Below, one piece after another: positions 44,659 through 56,361 of a stretch of DNA of 64,000 nucleotides; the first letter of the stretch is position 1; the number at the start of each line of letters is the position of its first letter. The notes beneath the pieces were generated by a model, which saw only the letters and a program-made list of their open reading frames with translations, was not told the origin of the DNA and made no database searches. This DNA comes from Lycorma delicatula (Eukaryota; Arthropoda; Insecta; Hemiptera; Fulgoridae), in assembly GCF_047948215.1 (NCBI RefSeq), contig NC_134464.1, positions 32,983,020 to 33,047,019 on the forward strand. The letters are read 5' to 3'. Made by a program: the position numbers and the translations under genes.

Positions 44659-44739
44659 CTATTATTCTGTCTTTTGTATTTACTTTCTTTTTCGGGTTTC
44701 TATAAAAGGATGAATACATTAATTGTTATTTATCAGTAT

Positions 44740-44995
44740 TATTCTCACAATAGTGAGGATAACGAACAGTGCGAGTGTCCAGGGGGCGGAGCCCTGTGGG
44801 TAGACGTGAACGGTGACCGAAGAGAGGTAGCAGTTGTCCAAGGCGCTGTCCCCCTGCAACACGGGAATAGCAAGCGAAACGAGCTCTGCAGCCTTGGGGT
44901 AGGCTTTGTGGTTCCGAGTGGCCCCGTGGAGCCCCTGAGTTGGCTTCGGGGTTCGTCTGAGACCTGAGGGTCCAACTTCTGGCTAGACGGGTCGG
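44740..44995. repeat. GC-rich unassigned block next to SINE
   Basis: Abrupt G+C-rich segment (GGGGGCGGAGCCCTGTGGG near 44780, CCCCGTGGAGCCCC near 44923). Overlapping open frames exist on both strands (44674-44967 plus, 44745-44975 minus) because stops are rare at this composition. No protein motif recognised. Probably part of a retroelement. Confidence 0.4.
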
Positions 44996-45442
44996 ATAGT
45001 ATATTATATTTATGAAAAATTAGTCATGAGTTTTTAACTTAGCATAATAATTGTGCTTTCATGTTTGATTAAGGTAATCTTCTTTAGTTAGTTTTGTAAA
45101 AATCAATCCATGTTTGCTGTGAGGACAAAAACGCTAACAAAAGTTGAGAAACCCTTTTATTTTGCATGAAATACCAGGATAACGTGATAAAAGAAAATCG
45201 TAACCTTTTAAAACAAAGCTTTTTATTTATTTACAAAAGAAAAAAAAAACAGTAAATGTTAATAACACGGTATAAAATGATTTCGATTTAACTGGATTTC
45301 AATTAGCAGAATAAATAAATAAAATGGAATTAAAAGGGAAATTTTTAAATTATATTTTCCATATAAGTTTCCATTTAAATTCAATATCATTTGTGTCGGA
45401 TCACTATATAAATATATATATATATATGTATACTGTGTAGCA

Positions 45443-46000
45443 TTAACACAATGTTATACAAACACCCAACACATATAGTGACCAGATGCGGGTTTGCAAA
45501 CAGAATGCTTGACTCCGATCGGGGTAGCGGTTAAAATCAATTAGGGAAATTTGAATTTTTAATGAACTGTTTAGTGGATTGTGCACCGGCATCGGCATCA
45601 AAGAGCCTTCGGTCGGATGGGAGTTACTGTACGCAACATCCCATCCCTTTCTCATGCAAATTACAACACGGTCGTAATTTTTAATCACCGTCATTTGACT
45701 GGACCTAGCAAAGCGATTTTCAACGCCAATCACTGCTTCTCTCAAACAGGGTTCCAAGCGATTGGTTACTCCTCTTTCCACCCATTCTCTCTCCGCTACC
45801 TGTGTATTCTCCAACACAACTAACATCAAATCTGTTGTTACCAACTGGCGCTGTGGTAAACATTGTATTATATATATATGATACAACATTAACACATCGT
45901 ATACATATATATACGATTCAACTATATTACAGGTACTGCGATTAATGTTAGTCACTTGTTTTATGTGCATGCTATATTTTATGTACCATGTTAGATACAC
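45443..46000 (-). other. Unidentified 185-codon open frame
   Basis: The N-terminal third is AT-rich low complexity and unlikely to be protein. The middle (about 45560-45860) has higher GC and a plausible coding look, with LVVLENTQVAEREWVERGVT and ENRFARSSQMTVIKNYDRVV. I recognise no family, signal peptide or membrane segment. It could be a transposon piece or chance. Confidence 0.3.
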
Positions 46001-46199
46001 AGAACAGAATTGATATTTTAATTAATTTTCGATAATTAAAACGAAACAAGACTACATCATGACTAAAGTTTTTTTTATAATTTTTGCGAATTTTTAAGAA
46101 TTAAAATAATTTTTGATTAAAATTTCTCACAGATCTATTAGTATATCAATCGTACATTGAGTAGTTACAAAAGAGGAGGGACGGTTAGTTAATTGGTGA

Positions 46200-47471
46200 G
46201 GATATTGCTTTAGAAACTAAAATTACCTACTCATCATGTTGGATAGTGACTTACAATTCTACAGTAAGAATGATGTTTCTCTAACAAACTATATCATTTG
46301 TGAAGATTCTTCACATTCAAGGAGCTGGAAAAAGACGCTGTTCTACGTAAACGTTTGGTACAGTATTACAGGCAACAAAATACTGGAATTATTTATTTTC
46401 AATGACAATGTTTTGGGTGCTTCATATTTAAACTTTTTTGAATTATATCTTCACCGATCTATTGGAAGATGTTCCTCTGATAACAAGAAATCAAATGATT
46501 TTCAAGCACGATGGAGAAACTTCATACGTTTCTCTAGCAGTTAAACAACACTTGAATGCTATTTAACGGACTGGACTTGGCGGACTTTTAAACTGGCCTC
46601 AGAAGTCCCCTGACTTAACACCTATGAATTGCTATCTACCTGTAGGGCGACTTGAAATCATTAGTATATGAACGAAAGTGTAATATAAGAGAAGGGTTAG
46701 TCATTAGAATTCTCAACGTGGTACAAATAATACAAAACAACCCTTTTGAAATACGGAAAGCTACCAAAAACACTGTTTGCTTTACGTGTTAACTGTTTGT
46801 AAGTTAACTTTATCTTATTTGTTTTTATTTGTTTTTTTCCCAAAATATTTAATTCTTTTGTTTTGTAATATTGAAAATTTTGTTTTCTTTGAGTATCTAG
46901 TTAAAATATGCCACATTTTGATAGTTTTGTTTTTAATAAACTTGGAAATATTTTTGTTTCTGAGGACAGAATTCACGTCAGTTTACTCAAAATCAAATTA
47001 TCTTTTATTATCAAGTTTTCTTTTAATTCAAAATTTTCTAATTTTCAATTTTGTTTAAAACTTTTGTTTATTACCTTTAAAACCTGTGTTTATTACCCAT
47101 TTAACAAAATGATTAAGTCAAACATAAAATAATGCGTTGTCGATTTCAATCTTTTAATCTTAATTTATTATTATTTATTTTAATAATATTTTTATTCTAT
47201 CTCAAATTTCTCAAAAACTACTAAAACTACAGTTTTACGACCCATTTTTTCAATATTTCAGGCCAGATGTTATATTAAACCACTAAATCTATCCCATAAT
47301 TTAGGTTTCAAGAATTACACTCTAGTTTTTCCAAACGCGCAGAAATCGGGGCGACATCTTTCACCAGCCGGCACGTTCTGAAAAAGAATTTCCAAACTTA
47401 TGTATATATAAAGTTTTTTCTATTTTCACCTGTAGAAAATGTCTTAAAAGGTTGTTAGATTCTTCGTGAAT
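46200..47471 (+). mobile_element. Long-TIR family element, transposase remnant plus right arm
   Basis: The transposase remnant at about 46330-46680 includes YLQLFFELYLHRSIGRCSSD-like sequence and, in a better frame, LEDVPLITRNQMIFKHDGE (Asp 2 in KHDG), LAVKQHLNAI, RTGLGGLLNWPQKSPDLTPM (third block, Asp replaced by Asn). Compare LEDVPLVLRRKIFFKHDG at 52570. The right arm 46790-47471 shares TTTATTACCCATTTAACAAA, TTTCTCAAAAAC, CGACCCATTTTTTCAAT, AGAAATCGGGGCGACATCTT and ATTTTCACC with the arms at 160-845 and 50939-53425. No left arm found. Confidence 0.7.
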
Positions 47472-47477
47472 TATTTT

Positions 47478-47825
47478 GTTTAAACTCTGGCCCCACAGAT
47501 ATCGGTACTATGAACAGTCTAATAGAACCTCTCAATGAGAGCTTATCACTGCAGTTAAGAAAAAGTTCAAAATCCAAAAAATTTGGATTTTGGACACTTG
47601 TGGTCCAGTCGATTGCAATTAAAAGGTGAGGTGTATAACTAGATGTTACAACAGCGCTAAATCCATAGTTTCCAACATTCTACGACTAATCGTTTTTGAG
47701 TAATGCGAGATATACATACGTCACGCCGAAACTAGTCAAAATGGTCTCAGGGATGGTCAAAATGGATATTTCTGTTGAAATCTGTAAACTGAAATTTTTC
47801 ACAAATACAAGGAAGTAAAAACCTA
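47478..47825 (-). mobile_element. TIR repeat family A, copy 3 (partial)
   Basis: Reverse complement of the first half of 14519-15207: the end GGTTTTTACTTCCTTGTATT, AAATTTCAGTTTACAGATTT, ATATCCATTTTGACC, CTCGCATTACTCAAAAACGA, TTGGATTTTTTGGATTTTGA. It abuts the right arm of the long-TIR element at 47471. Confidence 0.72.
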
Positions 47826-49278
47826 ACAAATACAGCTTTGATTAAAATTTTTCTTTTAATTCTATCCTTAATTTACGTAACACAAATTTTAAATGATAGA
47901 ATTAATACAAAAAGATATCTGTAACCACATTGATATTTTATTTTATAGCTATTTTCTATCTAAATAATGTAAAAGACTAAAAATAAAAATATCTAGCGTA
48001 CAGTACTTGAAACTTGAAAAGAAAGTAAAAAATAAAAAAAAAAAAAAAAAATGTTAAGTTTACAACGACCAGGTCTTTTTTTAACAGCAATATCTACTTT
48101 AAACGTTGATTTTTCAGAATGTTTACGTCATCACACTCAAGTAGGCATTAATTTAATGCAAGTTTCTTTAAGTAATGAAAAAATAAACCTTAGGGTAGAA
48201 TATAACTGTGTATTATGTACTTACATGTTTGTGGTTCTTGTAATGTGGGTCGTAACTGATTATGATAAAGAGTAAAAATGCTCGGAATGAATGAGAGGGT
48301 TTCTACTTATATTTTTTAAATTTATTTAATATTTTACACAAACCTCCCTTTCTCTATTTTTTTTTTAATTTCTCTTGTTTATGTAATAAATAATTCACTG
48401 GTTTAACTGAGTCAGTGAATATTCAGTGGCTTCGGTAAAATTATCGTAGTTTTCTATTTTAGAGGGATTTTTATTTTGCAAACGTGATTGTCATAGTAGT
48501 AGGGGGATTTTTAACAAAAACCTCATCACTAGTAAACCACACATTCAAAAAATTCAAAATATTTTCAAAACCACTCTTTTATATTTCTAGATATAAAATA
48601 GGACTCGGCTACTTCAGGGTCTAAACAGTCATGACTAAACAAGTCAAGAAAGTTCTAATAAAACGTATAAAATCTTCATTTATAATCTATAGTAATAATT
48701 ATATCCAATATATTAATATAATTTTGGTTTAATTAAGAGAACGCTTGAGGAAGAACTAAAACTACCTTTGGCATTAATTCCCAACTATTTTCTTACTATT
48801 AAATGCATCATTACGTACAATCGAATAATTCTCTTGACGTTTAATTACACAGTGAGACAAATGACTTTATAATTTGAAAAACAAGATAGATAGAATGGTA
48901 ATCACCATTGCTGTACTTTTGAAAAATCGCTTCGATCGAGAATTATTTAATACAAAGTTCTTAAATAATATTAACCACTCAAATAATAAAAAGGCAAAGA
49001 AATAAAAAATTCAGACATTTACCTGTCACAAATAAAACCAATAATGACACAAAATCAAAAACAAAAAAGAACTTATCAGATTTAAAAATAACTACGCGAA
49101 AATTTTATTATTTCATTTTTTTATTGGAAAATTGGGGTTTTATTTTATTGCAATTATATTAGCTGTTAATCGCACTGTTAATGAAATTGATCAAATGATA
49201 TTTACTGCTGTTTCAATTATGATTATTATTGGTGTTCCCTTTAGTAAAAGGTACTTAATTTTCATCATCCATAAGCTT
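47826..49278. other. Intergenic stretch, no gene seen
   Basis: AT-rich. A 74-codon open frame at 48051-48275 starts directly after an A-run (48033-48050) and has no recognisable family, splice context or domain, so I do not call it a gene. Confidence 0.5.
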
Positions 49279-49544
49279 TTCCTTTTTTTTCTTTTTTATG
49301 TTCAGCTTCCGGAACCCCCCCGGAAGGAATTATTTCAGAGGATGAATGAGGATGACATATATGAATGTAAATGTAGTCTTGTACATTGTCAGGTCGAGGA
49401 TTTCTGTGTGGTTAATTGAAACCCAGATACCAAAGAACACCGGTACGACTGCCTTTACTAGGATTTGAACCTTAGAACTCTCGACTTTGAAATCAGCTCA
49501 TTTGCGATGACGAGTTCATCACTAGACCAACGCGGTGGGTTAAT
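49279..49544 (-). mobile_element. tRNA-derived SINE, family 1
   Basis: Minus orientation with head CCCACCGCGTTGGTCTAGTG, box B GGTTCAAATCCTAG, and tail GAAGCTGAACATAAAAAAG. The target duplication CATAAGCTT is at 49270-49278 and 49545-49553. The GGATTTGAATACTAGG block is lost. Confidence 0.87.
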
Positions 49545-49829
49545 CATAAGCTTAAGTTTAGTTTATCTTTTCTGTAAAAAATTCTATGATACATTAAGAA
49601 TTTTGATTTCTTTAGTTTCAGTTTGAATCTGAAGTTTTTAATAATGAAATTATTGCCAACTTAAACAGTAACTTAATATGCTAGTTTTACTATAAAAAAA
49701 AGAAAAAGAAGTTAAACATAAAAGTTAAATCATCAAAAAAAAGGCATAAAATCACCGAGAAAGAATTGGATTTTTGGTTCTGAAGTTTATGATTAAATTT
49801 CTTTGATGGAATGTATGTTATATTATGTT

Positions 49830-50880
49830 AAAAAAAATGATTCATATGGCCTTCACGCTTTGCTTGACATAGCAAAGTCTATTAATAGAATGTTAAGCGA
49901 CTCTTGCAGAAAGCAGTTTGAATTCCACTAATAACGCGTCGAATATTTGCTTTCAAGTCATCAATCGTTAGCGGTTTGTTGCTATATACTTATATACTTA
50001 ACATAACCCCAGAGAAAAAGTCTGAGGAAATCAAATCACACGATCTTGATAACCGTCATTACCACTTCGTGAAATTATCTTATCACCAAATGCTTGACTC
50101 AGTAACTGAACTATTTCAACAGTTGTGTGGTTTATAACACCATCATATTGAAATACACATCGCATTCAAACCAAAATTTCCCAAATTTTAAAACAAAAAA
50201 TGACGAATCACAGGTCGATAGCGTTTACTATTTACTGTTAACAGTGTATCCTTGCTCATTTTCGAAAAAAAATGGCTCAATGATGCTACCAGCTCATAAT
50301 CTACACAAAACAGTGACTTTTTTTAGATGTAATGATCGCTGTTAAATAATTTTTCAATTGGAGCATCCCCAAATCGTAAATTTCGCTTGTTTATAATGCC
50401 ATCAAGCAAAAAATGTGCCTCATCTGAAAAGATGATTTGTTTATGAAAATTTGGTTCCACTTCGAGCTGCTCTAGAGTCCATACAGCAAATCGTCCACCC
50501 AAAAAATGGTCCCGTGGCATTAATCTTCTCAGTTAAAGAATCTTAAATGGGTGTAGATCAAGATCTTGACGCAAAATTGGCCATATTGTAGTTGAAGAAA
50601 AGCTTCTTGTAATTCTGTTTTCATGAATACAACAATAACATTCTTTTCAACCTTACATTTCTTTTGCGAATTGGTGTTTCACAGTAGAGAAAATTGTCTT
50701 CGAATTTTTTAACTAAATTATGAATTGTACATTTGTTTGGCCGGTTATGTACACCATAAATACCGCGAACTGCACGATACGTAGCTGTAACCTATTCCAT
50801 ATTTTGATAAAAAGATTTTATGATATGTAAACGTTTTTGAGGCGAAGTGTTCCATGATGATTGTCAATAACACTTGAAAA
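49830..50880 (-). pseudogene. Decayed DD41D-type mariner transposase
   Basis: Minus strand: ILRQDLDLHPFKI, MPRDHFLGGRFAVWTLEQLE region, FHKQIIFSDEAHFLLDG (first Asp), INKRNLRFGD, FFFENEQGYTVNSKRYRPVI-like, and SCDLISSDFFSGVMLS (third Asp block of the CDLTPLDYFLWG type), then KPLTIDDLKANIRRVI. Many stops and frameshifts; the GPYFFE motif has become SHFFFE. It lies directly left of the long-TIR element. Confidence 0.78.
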
Positions 50881-50938
50881 CAAATTATCTTTGAAAAATT
50901 TAAAGAAACAAATCAACGTCGCCATATATATATATATA

Positions 50939-53425
50939 CAAATTGTATCACGAAGTTCTCCCAAGACTTTCATATCTTATTTTACGTGAAAATAATAGAA
51001 AAAGTTCATATAAACATGTCATAAAATGCTTCGTTTGTGAGTTACTGCTAGTGAAATATTTCGCTCCGATTTCAGTTTTCCAGTGAAATTTGTACTGAAA
51101 ATTTCAGGACGTTAATTGAGGGACAGAATTAGCAATTTCTACGGTTATTAACCTAAAAATCGAATAAAATAGGTCTTAGAACCACATCGGCAGGAGTTTT
51201 TGAGAAATATGGATTGAAAACCAATAAATTGTGGTAAAAAAACCATATTTTTTGTATTTGATCTAAAATAACTTTATTAAAGGGGTAACTAACACGTAAA
51301 ACGTTTAAACAAAATTTATTTTGAATAAAATGTTAAGGTTAGTTGAATAAAACAAAGAAAATTTTAAAAAATTCTAATTTTATTTAAAATACATTATTAC
51401 TAGAGACCGGATTATACGATTTTGCATTTTAAGCCCATTTTCACCAGTTATTGCATATTCTCCTTAAAATCTAGTGATATATATTTTTGCTATATTTAAA
51501 ATATTATTCGGTAGGGTTCCTTGTTAATAAATGAAATCTTACGTTGTAGCCGGCCAAACCTATTAGCTGCATGGCTCTTAAAGCGCATTTAACAGTCGTG
51601 GAAAAGTACCAAAAATGAAAAAGGAAAAATAACAAAATGTTACATAATTGTTAATTATCGATATGTTATTCAACTACTTACTAATTTTATGCTGATTTAG
51701 AAATAAAAAAAAAAAAAAAATTACTATTTTTTTATTATTTAAAGTTGGATATTTTGACACTTATCATAATTATTTGCATTAATATTTCAAGCTTTTTATG
51801 TTGCATATAATCCTGTCTCTAATTATTACTTATGTCAGAAAGGTATTTACTTAATGTAAACAGAAACCAAATTTTTTTTTGGGGATGTGAAAAATTTGTA
51901 AAAACAAAATTTATTGTTGAAAATTAAAAAAAAATAACTGGAAATTACACTACAACTGTAAAATAAAAACAAAAATTACGTAGATAATTTTTTTATTAAT
52001 GACAGAAATACAATAAATTATTTGAAAAGTAATTATTTTAAAATTGTAAATAAAATAAAAACAGCTGATCAACAATGCGGAATACTTTATTAGTTTTAAA
52101 TCGTTCCGTAAGGTATTTTTAAAAGTAAATTTTATTTTTACAAAATTTTCAAATCACCAAAAAAAAATTTGGTTTTTGCTTACATTAAATAATTACTTGT
52201 CTGGCAAATACAGTAGTGTATTTTTTCTAAATAAAATTCGATTTTTTTTTTATCATTTCTTTGTTTTATTCAACGTATCTTACACAATTTTAATCTAGAC
52301 GTAGCTTTTGTTCTTTACTCTAAAAGTATATTTTGTTTACCGACGAGACAAATTTCACTCGAGATGGCGTCAACAATTTATTCAATGAGCATACATGAGC
52401 AGAAGAAGTAAATCCTCATGAAATTACGGAAGGAAATTTTCAATACCGATTTAGAGTCAATATATGGTGCGGCCTTCTTCACAATCAGATGTTTGGACCG
52501 TTCACATTGGCTGGCCGTTTAAATGCTGAGATCTACTTGCACTTTCTTCAAAAAGAACTGTGGCAGCTGCTTGAAGATGTTCCTCTAGTGTTGAGACGCA
52601 AGATATTCTTCAAGCACGATGGTACGCCTCCCCACTTCTCTTGTACAGTTTCCACTCATTTAAATCATAATTTCCCTGAAAAATGCATCGGTCGTGTTTA
52701 CATTCCTGACCACCAAGGTCGCTGATCTATCACCTTTAGATTGCGTCTGAGGATGGATGAAAATTATTGAATAAAGAACAAAAATACATTCTCGTGAAGA
52801 AACAATTGTCTGCATTATGAATGCAGCTGAAAAACTTTGGACAGCCCTGATGAAACAAAAAGAGCAGCAAAAGTATTATAGAAGCGTGCCAAGAAATGTG
52901 TTGAAAATAGCGTTCATTTTTGAATATTTATTAAAAACTGGTATTTATAATGCACTTTGGTCTAGTGTACTGTTTTTTAAAATAAATTCGAATTTTTCTA
53001 TTTTGTCTTTGTTTTATTCAACTTATCTTAGATCATTTTGTTCAATACAAAATTTTCTACAAGATCAGTTTAAATTTGTTATATGTTTATTACTCATTTA
53101 ACAAAGTTATTGTACATAAAACATAGAAAGCAGAGTTTTTACCCCAATTTATTGGTTTTCACCTCAGATTTCTCAAAACTTCTTGCAGATAAATTCTGGG
53201 ACCTATTTTATGTAATTTTTTATGTCGAAAACTATAAGAAATCCTTAATTAACGTCGTAAAAATTTCAGTATGACCTCAATTTCATCGAGGTAACTGAAA
53301 TCCGAGTGAAATGTTTCACTAGCCGTAATTCGCAAAGAATTATTTTAGGACATATATTTATATGAACTTTTCCCATTATTTTCACAAAATTAGAAAGTCC
53401 TGGGAGAACTTCGTGATACATTCTG
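50939..53425 (+). mobile_element. Long-TIR DNA transposon, 2.5 kb, both ends present
   Basis: The left arm (50939-about 51350) and right arm (about 53000-53425, reverse complement) match: CAAATTGTATCACGAAGTTC faces CAGAATGTATCACGAAGTTC; both continue GAAAATAATxGxAAAAGTTC, GCTAGTGAAA, AGGACGTTAATT/ACGACGTTAATT, AATAGGTC, AGGAGTTTTTGAGAAAT, AACCAATAAATT. TA flanks both ends (50937-50938, 53426-53427). The interior carries one transposase remnant on the plus strand. Arms of roughly 400 bp are exceptional for Tc1/mariner-type elements, whose repeats are usually under 100 bp. Confidence 0.8.
52340..52960 (+). pseudogene. Transposase remnant of the long-TIR element
   Basis: Reads TDETNFTRDGVNNLFNEHT (first Asp), NPHEITEGNFQYRFRVNIWC, MFGPFTLAGRLNAEIYLHFL, QLLEDVPLVLRRKIFFKHDG (second Asp), TPPHFSCTVSTHLNHNFPEK, then frameshifts; the third-Asp block survives only as SITFRLRL-like sequence. 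The pattern DETxFxRDGxxNxHNEHxW..ENPH..IWCGxxGxxxxGPxxLxGRLNxExYLxFL belongs to a DDE transposase family widespread in insects. The N-terminal DNA-binding domain is missing. Confidence 0.8.
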
Positions 53426-53427
53426 TA

Positions 53428-55059
53428 TATACTAAAAATAAGTTACAATATGAAGGCGAAGAGTGATTTTTAAATCCGAAAGTATGAGGTAGGTTACTTT
53501 AAGATATACCGTATTTGTAATTCCAACTTACTCAACAAACTCACTCTATATTTAATTAAATTACTGCGATTAATTTATAAATAAAACAGGATTATAAAAA
53601 ATAATACTTTATTTTTGCAACTTATCCAGAAAATACAAAAATCTTTACTTTCTGGTTTTTTTTCACGAAAGCAGTAATGTAACATTATGATTATTAGGTT
53701 AAAAAAAAAATTAAATGTTCAACATCTCTTATCTCCAACATATAAATGTTGAAAAGTTAACATTTTACAATTATTATTAAGTGTAATTTTTTAAATATTT
53801 TTCTATCTCAACTTATTTAAATTTAATAGACTATTTAAAAATCATTTAGCTGTGATTGTACAAAAAAAAACTTGGTTTTTAAAAACATATTTACATATAA
53901 ACTTTATATACACCGAACTTCTGCTTATCCAACCGATATTGAAAACGGTCCAAGTTGTACAAAAATCTATGCAATTTAATAAAAAAATTTACAAGAGAAA
54001 AATACAAATTATTATCGAGCAGTATAAAAATTCTATTCATGATTTTTCATCTTATATAAGTTTAGCCGAAGCCAAAATTAATAAATGAAAATTGTATTAA
54101 TATTTTTAAAATTAATAAAAAAGATGTTGGGATAAAAATAAAGACGACAATTTTAATTATATATATGTAAATTACGTAACGTAATTAGCGTTAAGCAATA
54201 TATTAAACAGATTTACGCACTAGAAGGTGTTACGTACAACGCTCCGAAAACGTTACTTATGTGTAGTAATTGTTGCTTGGCAACACTCGTTCGCTAGAGT
54301 GTAAACGGTTTTACATTCATTTACTGGTTTAAATTAATTCTGAATTCCTGTGCCCACACGTAATAGAATTACGAAATGATAGTAGTATGGTGCTGGATGA
54401 CTAGGAGGGAAGAAGAAAGTTATGAAAATGAAATTTTGTTTCTTTATCACATACTGAAATTAAAGTTCACTCATTCTAAAATTTTCATAGCTTAACAGTT
54501 ATTTTTTCAACTCTTTTTTATCTAGGTGGTTAACTTCTTTCTACCTTACTTCTTTAAATAATTTGATTTTTGTTTAAACAACTTTGTAATCTCGTATAAT
54601 ACAAATAGCAATAATAACAGAAGTGTGTTTGTTGTGGAAAAATTAGTTTAACAAAATGCCTTTATAAATTGTATAAAATCTCCTTTTATCGTAGAATTGT
54701 TTAACCAAGAAAATAAAAAAAATTCTTTTCTTATTTTTTAACAGATTTTCTTTACACATTCTAATTTTAATTAAAAAGTAATAATAAATTCTAATAGTTT
54801 AAATTTATCTTTAATATCCTTAATTTCATTAGTATTTTAAACAAGTGATCGCCTCTAGAAATAATAACAAATACATAATTATATGTGAAGAAAGAACTGA
54901 AAAATAAATTGAAGAAAGAAAACCACTCAAAATATTTTTCTAAAAATCTTAAGTAAATGCCCTTTCATACTTTTAAAACAAACGTTATTAGTAGACACTA
55001 AAACATAATTTGTAAATAATGAAATAAAATAAGAGATTTATCTTTCCACAGCAAGGTTT
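53428..55059. other. Intergenic stretch, no gene seen
   Basis: AT-rich. A slightly GC-richer spot at 54215-54320 with GCTTGGCAACACTCG is unassigned. The 78-codon open frame at 53852-54088 has no recognisable family. Confidence 0.5.
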
Positions 55060-56300
55060 AGACATTTGCCTGTTTCAGTCTCGAATCAAATCATCTCATC
55101 ATCTCTTCTTAGGTCGTCCTATTCTCTTCATCCAAATAGAGCATAATATTTTGCCAATTTTGTAATTTTATCCTCTGCCATGCATTTTAAGTGTCGATTC
55201 CTTTTGTTTCAAATAGCGTTTACTGCCTAACTCATCCCGTACATCTTCATTATCCACTCGATTCCTCAAAGTAAACTCCTAAACTGCTGGTAGAGATCTC
55301 ATTTCGGAGGGAGTGATCCTGGAAAAATTTCTTGTTGTATAGAACTAACTTTCTGTACCAAATAAGAGCATCGGGATAGCCATAATATTATAGAAATTAA
55401 CTTGAGTCTTTCTTGAAGCTTTTCTATAGAGAGCACGTCTAATCGTACCTCATAAAGAATGGAATTTATTAAGTCTTCTCTTTATCTTCCTATTCCCGTC
55501 ATAACCCATATCACAAACCAGGAGATTAAAATGACGAAACTGCACTAATGTTTTATCCAGAGAGAGAATGGTTTTTTGTTTTATCCAGAGATATTTCCAT
55601 ACTGTATTCACTACAAATCATGTATAATCTAAACGCAGCTCTCTGAAATCGATCTTAGATATTCTGAATAATTATCTAACCATCCGGATAAAAAATGGTG
55701 TTGAGAAAAACCCTTCATACAACTCAGTTCCCTGGTATATATCCAGATTCCACTTTCTAACAAGATCATTCAAATATATGTTTAACAAAGAGTGAGAAAA
55801 ACTATAATATTGTTTTACTTCTCGATTTATAAATACAAGTCTTGAAATTTTACCTCCATATTGAACAACTATGGATGAACCAAAATATGTTAGTTTTATG
55901 CAGTTTATATGATATGAAGGATAACTAACTTCTTTTCTGCATTATGTTCAATAGTTTATCTCTATCAAAAACTTCGGTATAGTCAATAAAAGCTAAATGG
56001 GTCATTAGATTAAATTTTCATCACTTCTCAATGATCTGTTGTAATTTTGTAAACATTATCAGCAGAAAAAAGTCCTTTTCAAAAACCAGTTTTTACGTTT
56101 AACAATAAAACTTCGGAAATTCTTTTAGGCCGTCTGTTTAAAATTTTACTATAAATCTTATATACAATATTTAAAAGATTATGTCTCTATAATTCCTAGT
56201 TCGATTTCTGTCATCTTTTTTAAATAAGGAAATTACTTTTGGTACATGTTGAAAATTCCTCCTGAATTTCATAGGATTTACAACATAAATTTATAAGGTG
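55060..56300 (-). pseudogene. LINE reverse-transcriptase relic, 1.2 kb
   Basis: Minus strand, many stops, but the RT layout is readable: KFRRNFQHVPKVISLFKKDD and RNYRDI, THLAFIDYTEVFDRDKLLNI (motif A), then thumb-region pieces YGYDGN-KIKRRLNKFHSL, NFYNIMAIPMLLFGTE-like, KFFQDHSLRNEIS, NEDVRDELGS and IGRPKKR. The RT C-terminal part resembles arthropod LINEs with MAIPVLLYGSE..NEDIRKEL..RGRPKRRW. Distinct from copies 1-3 and much older. Confidence 0.72.
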
Positions 56301-56316
56301 TAAAAGCTAAGCTCTC

Positions 56317-56361
56317 TTTTTTCTGTTTAGCCTCCCGAACCACCGCAAGGTATTACTTCCC
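56317..56361 (-). repeat. SINE family 1 tail fragment
   Basis: CTCTTTTTTCTGTTTAGCCT and GCAAGGTATTACTTCC correspond to the 3' tail of the family (GGCTAAACAGG..). A similar orphan tail is at 15360-15392. Confidence 0.55.

Noticed and set aside
45411..45915. Promoter with TATA boxes
   Set aside because: The TATATA runs are simple repeats in an AT-rich region; no downstream gene supports a promoter.
48051..48275. 74-codon open frame after an A-run
   Set aside because: No family, no splice context, and composition like its surroundings.
54215..54320. Possible transcription start region of an unseen gene
   Set aside because: A slightly GC-richer patch only; no coding exon follows within reach.
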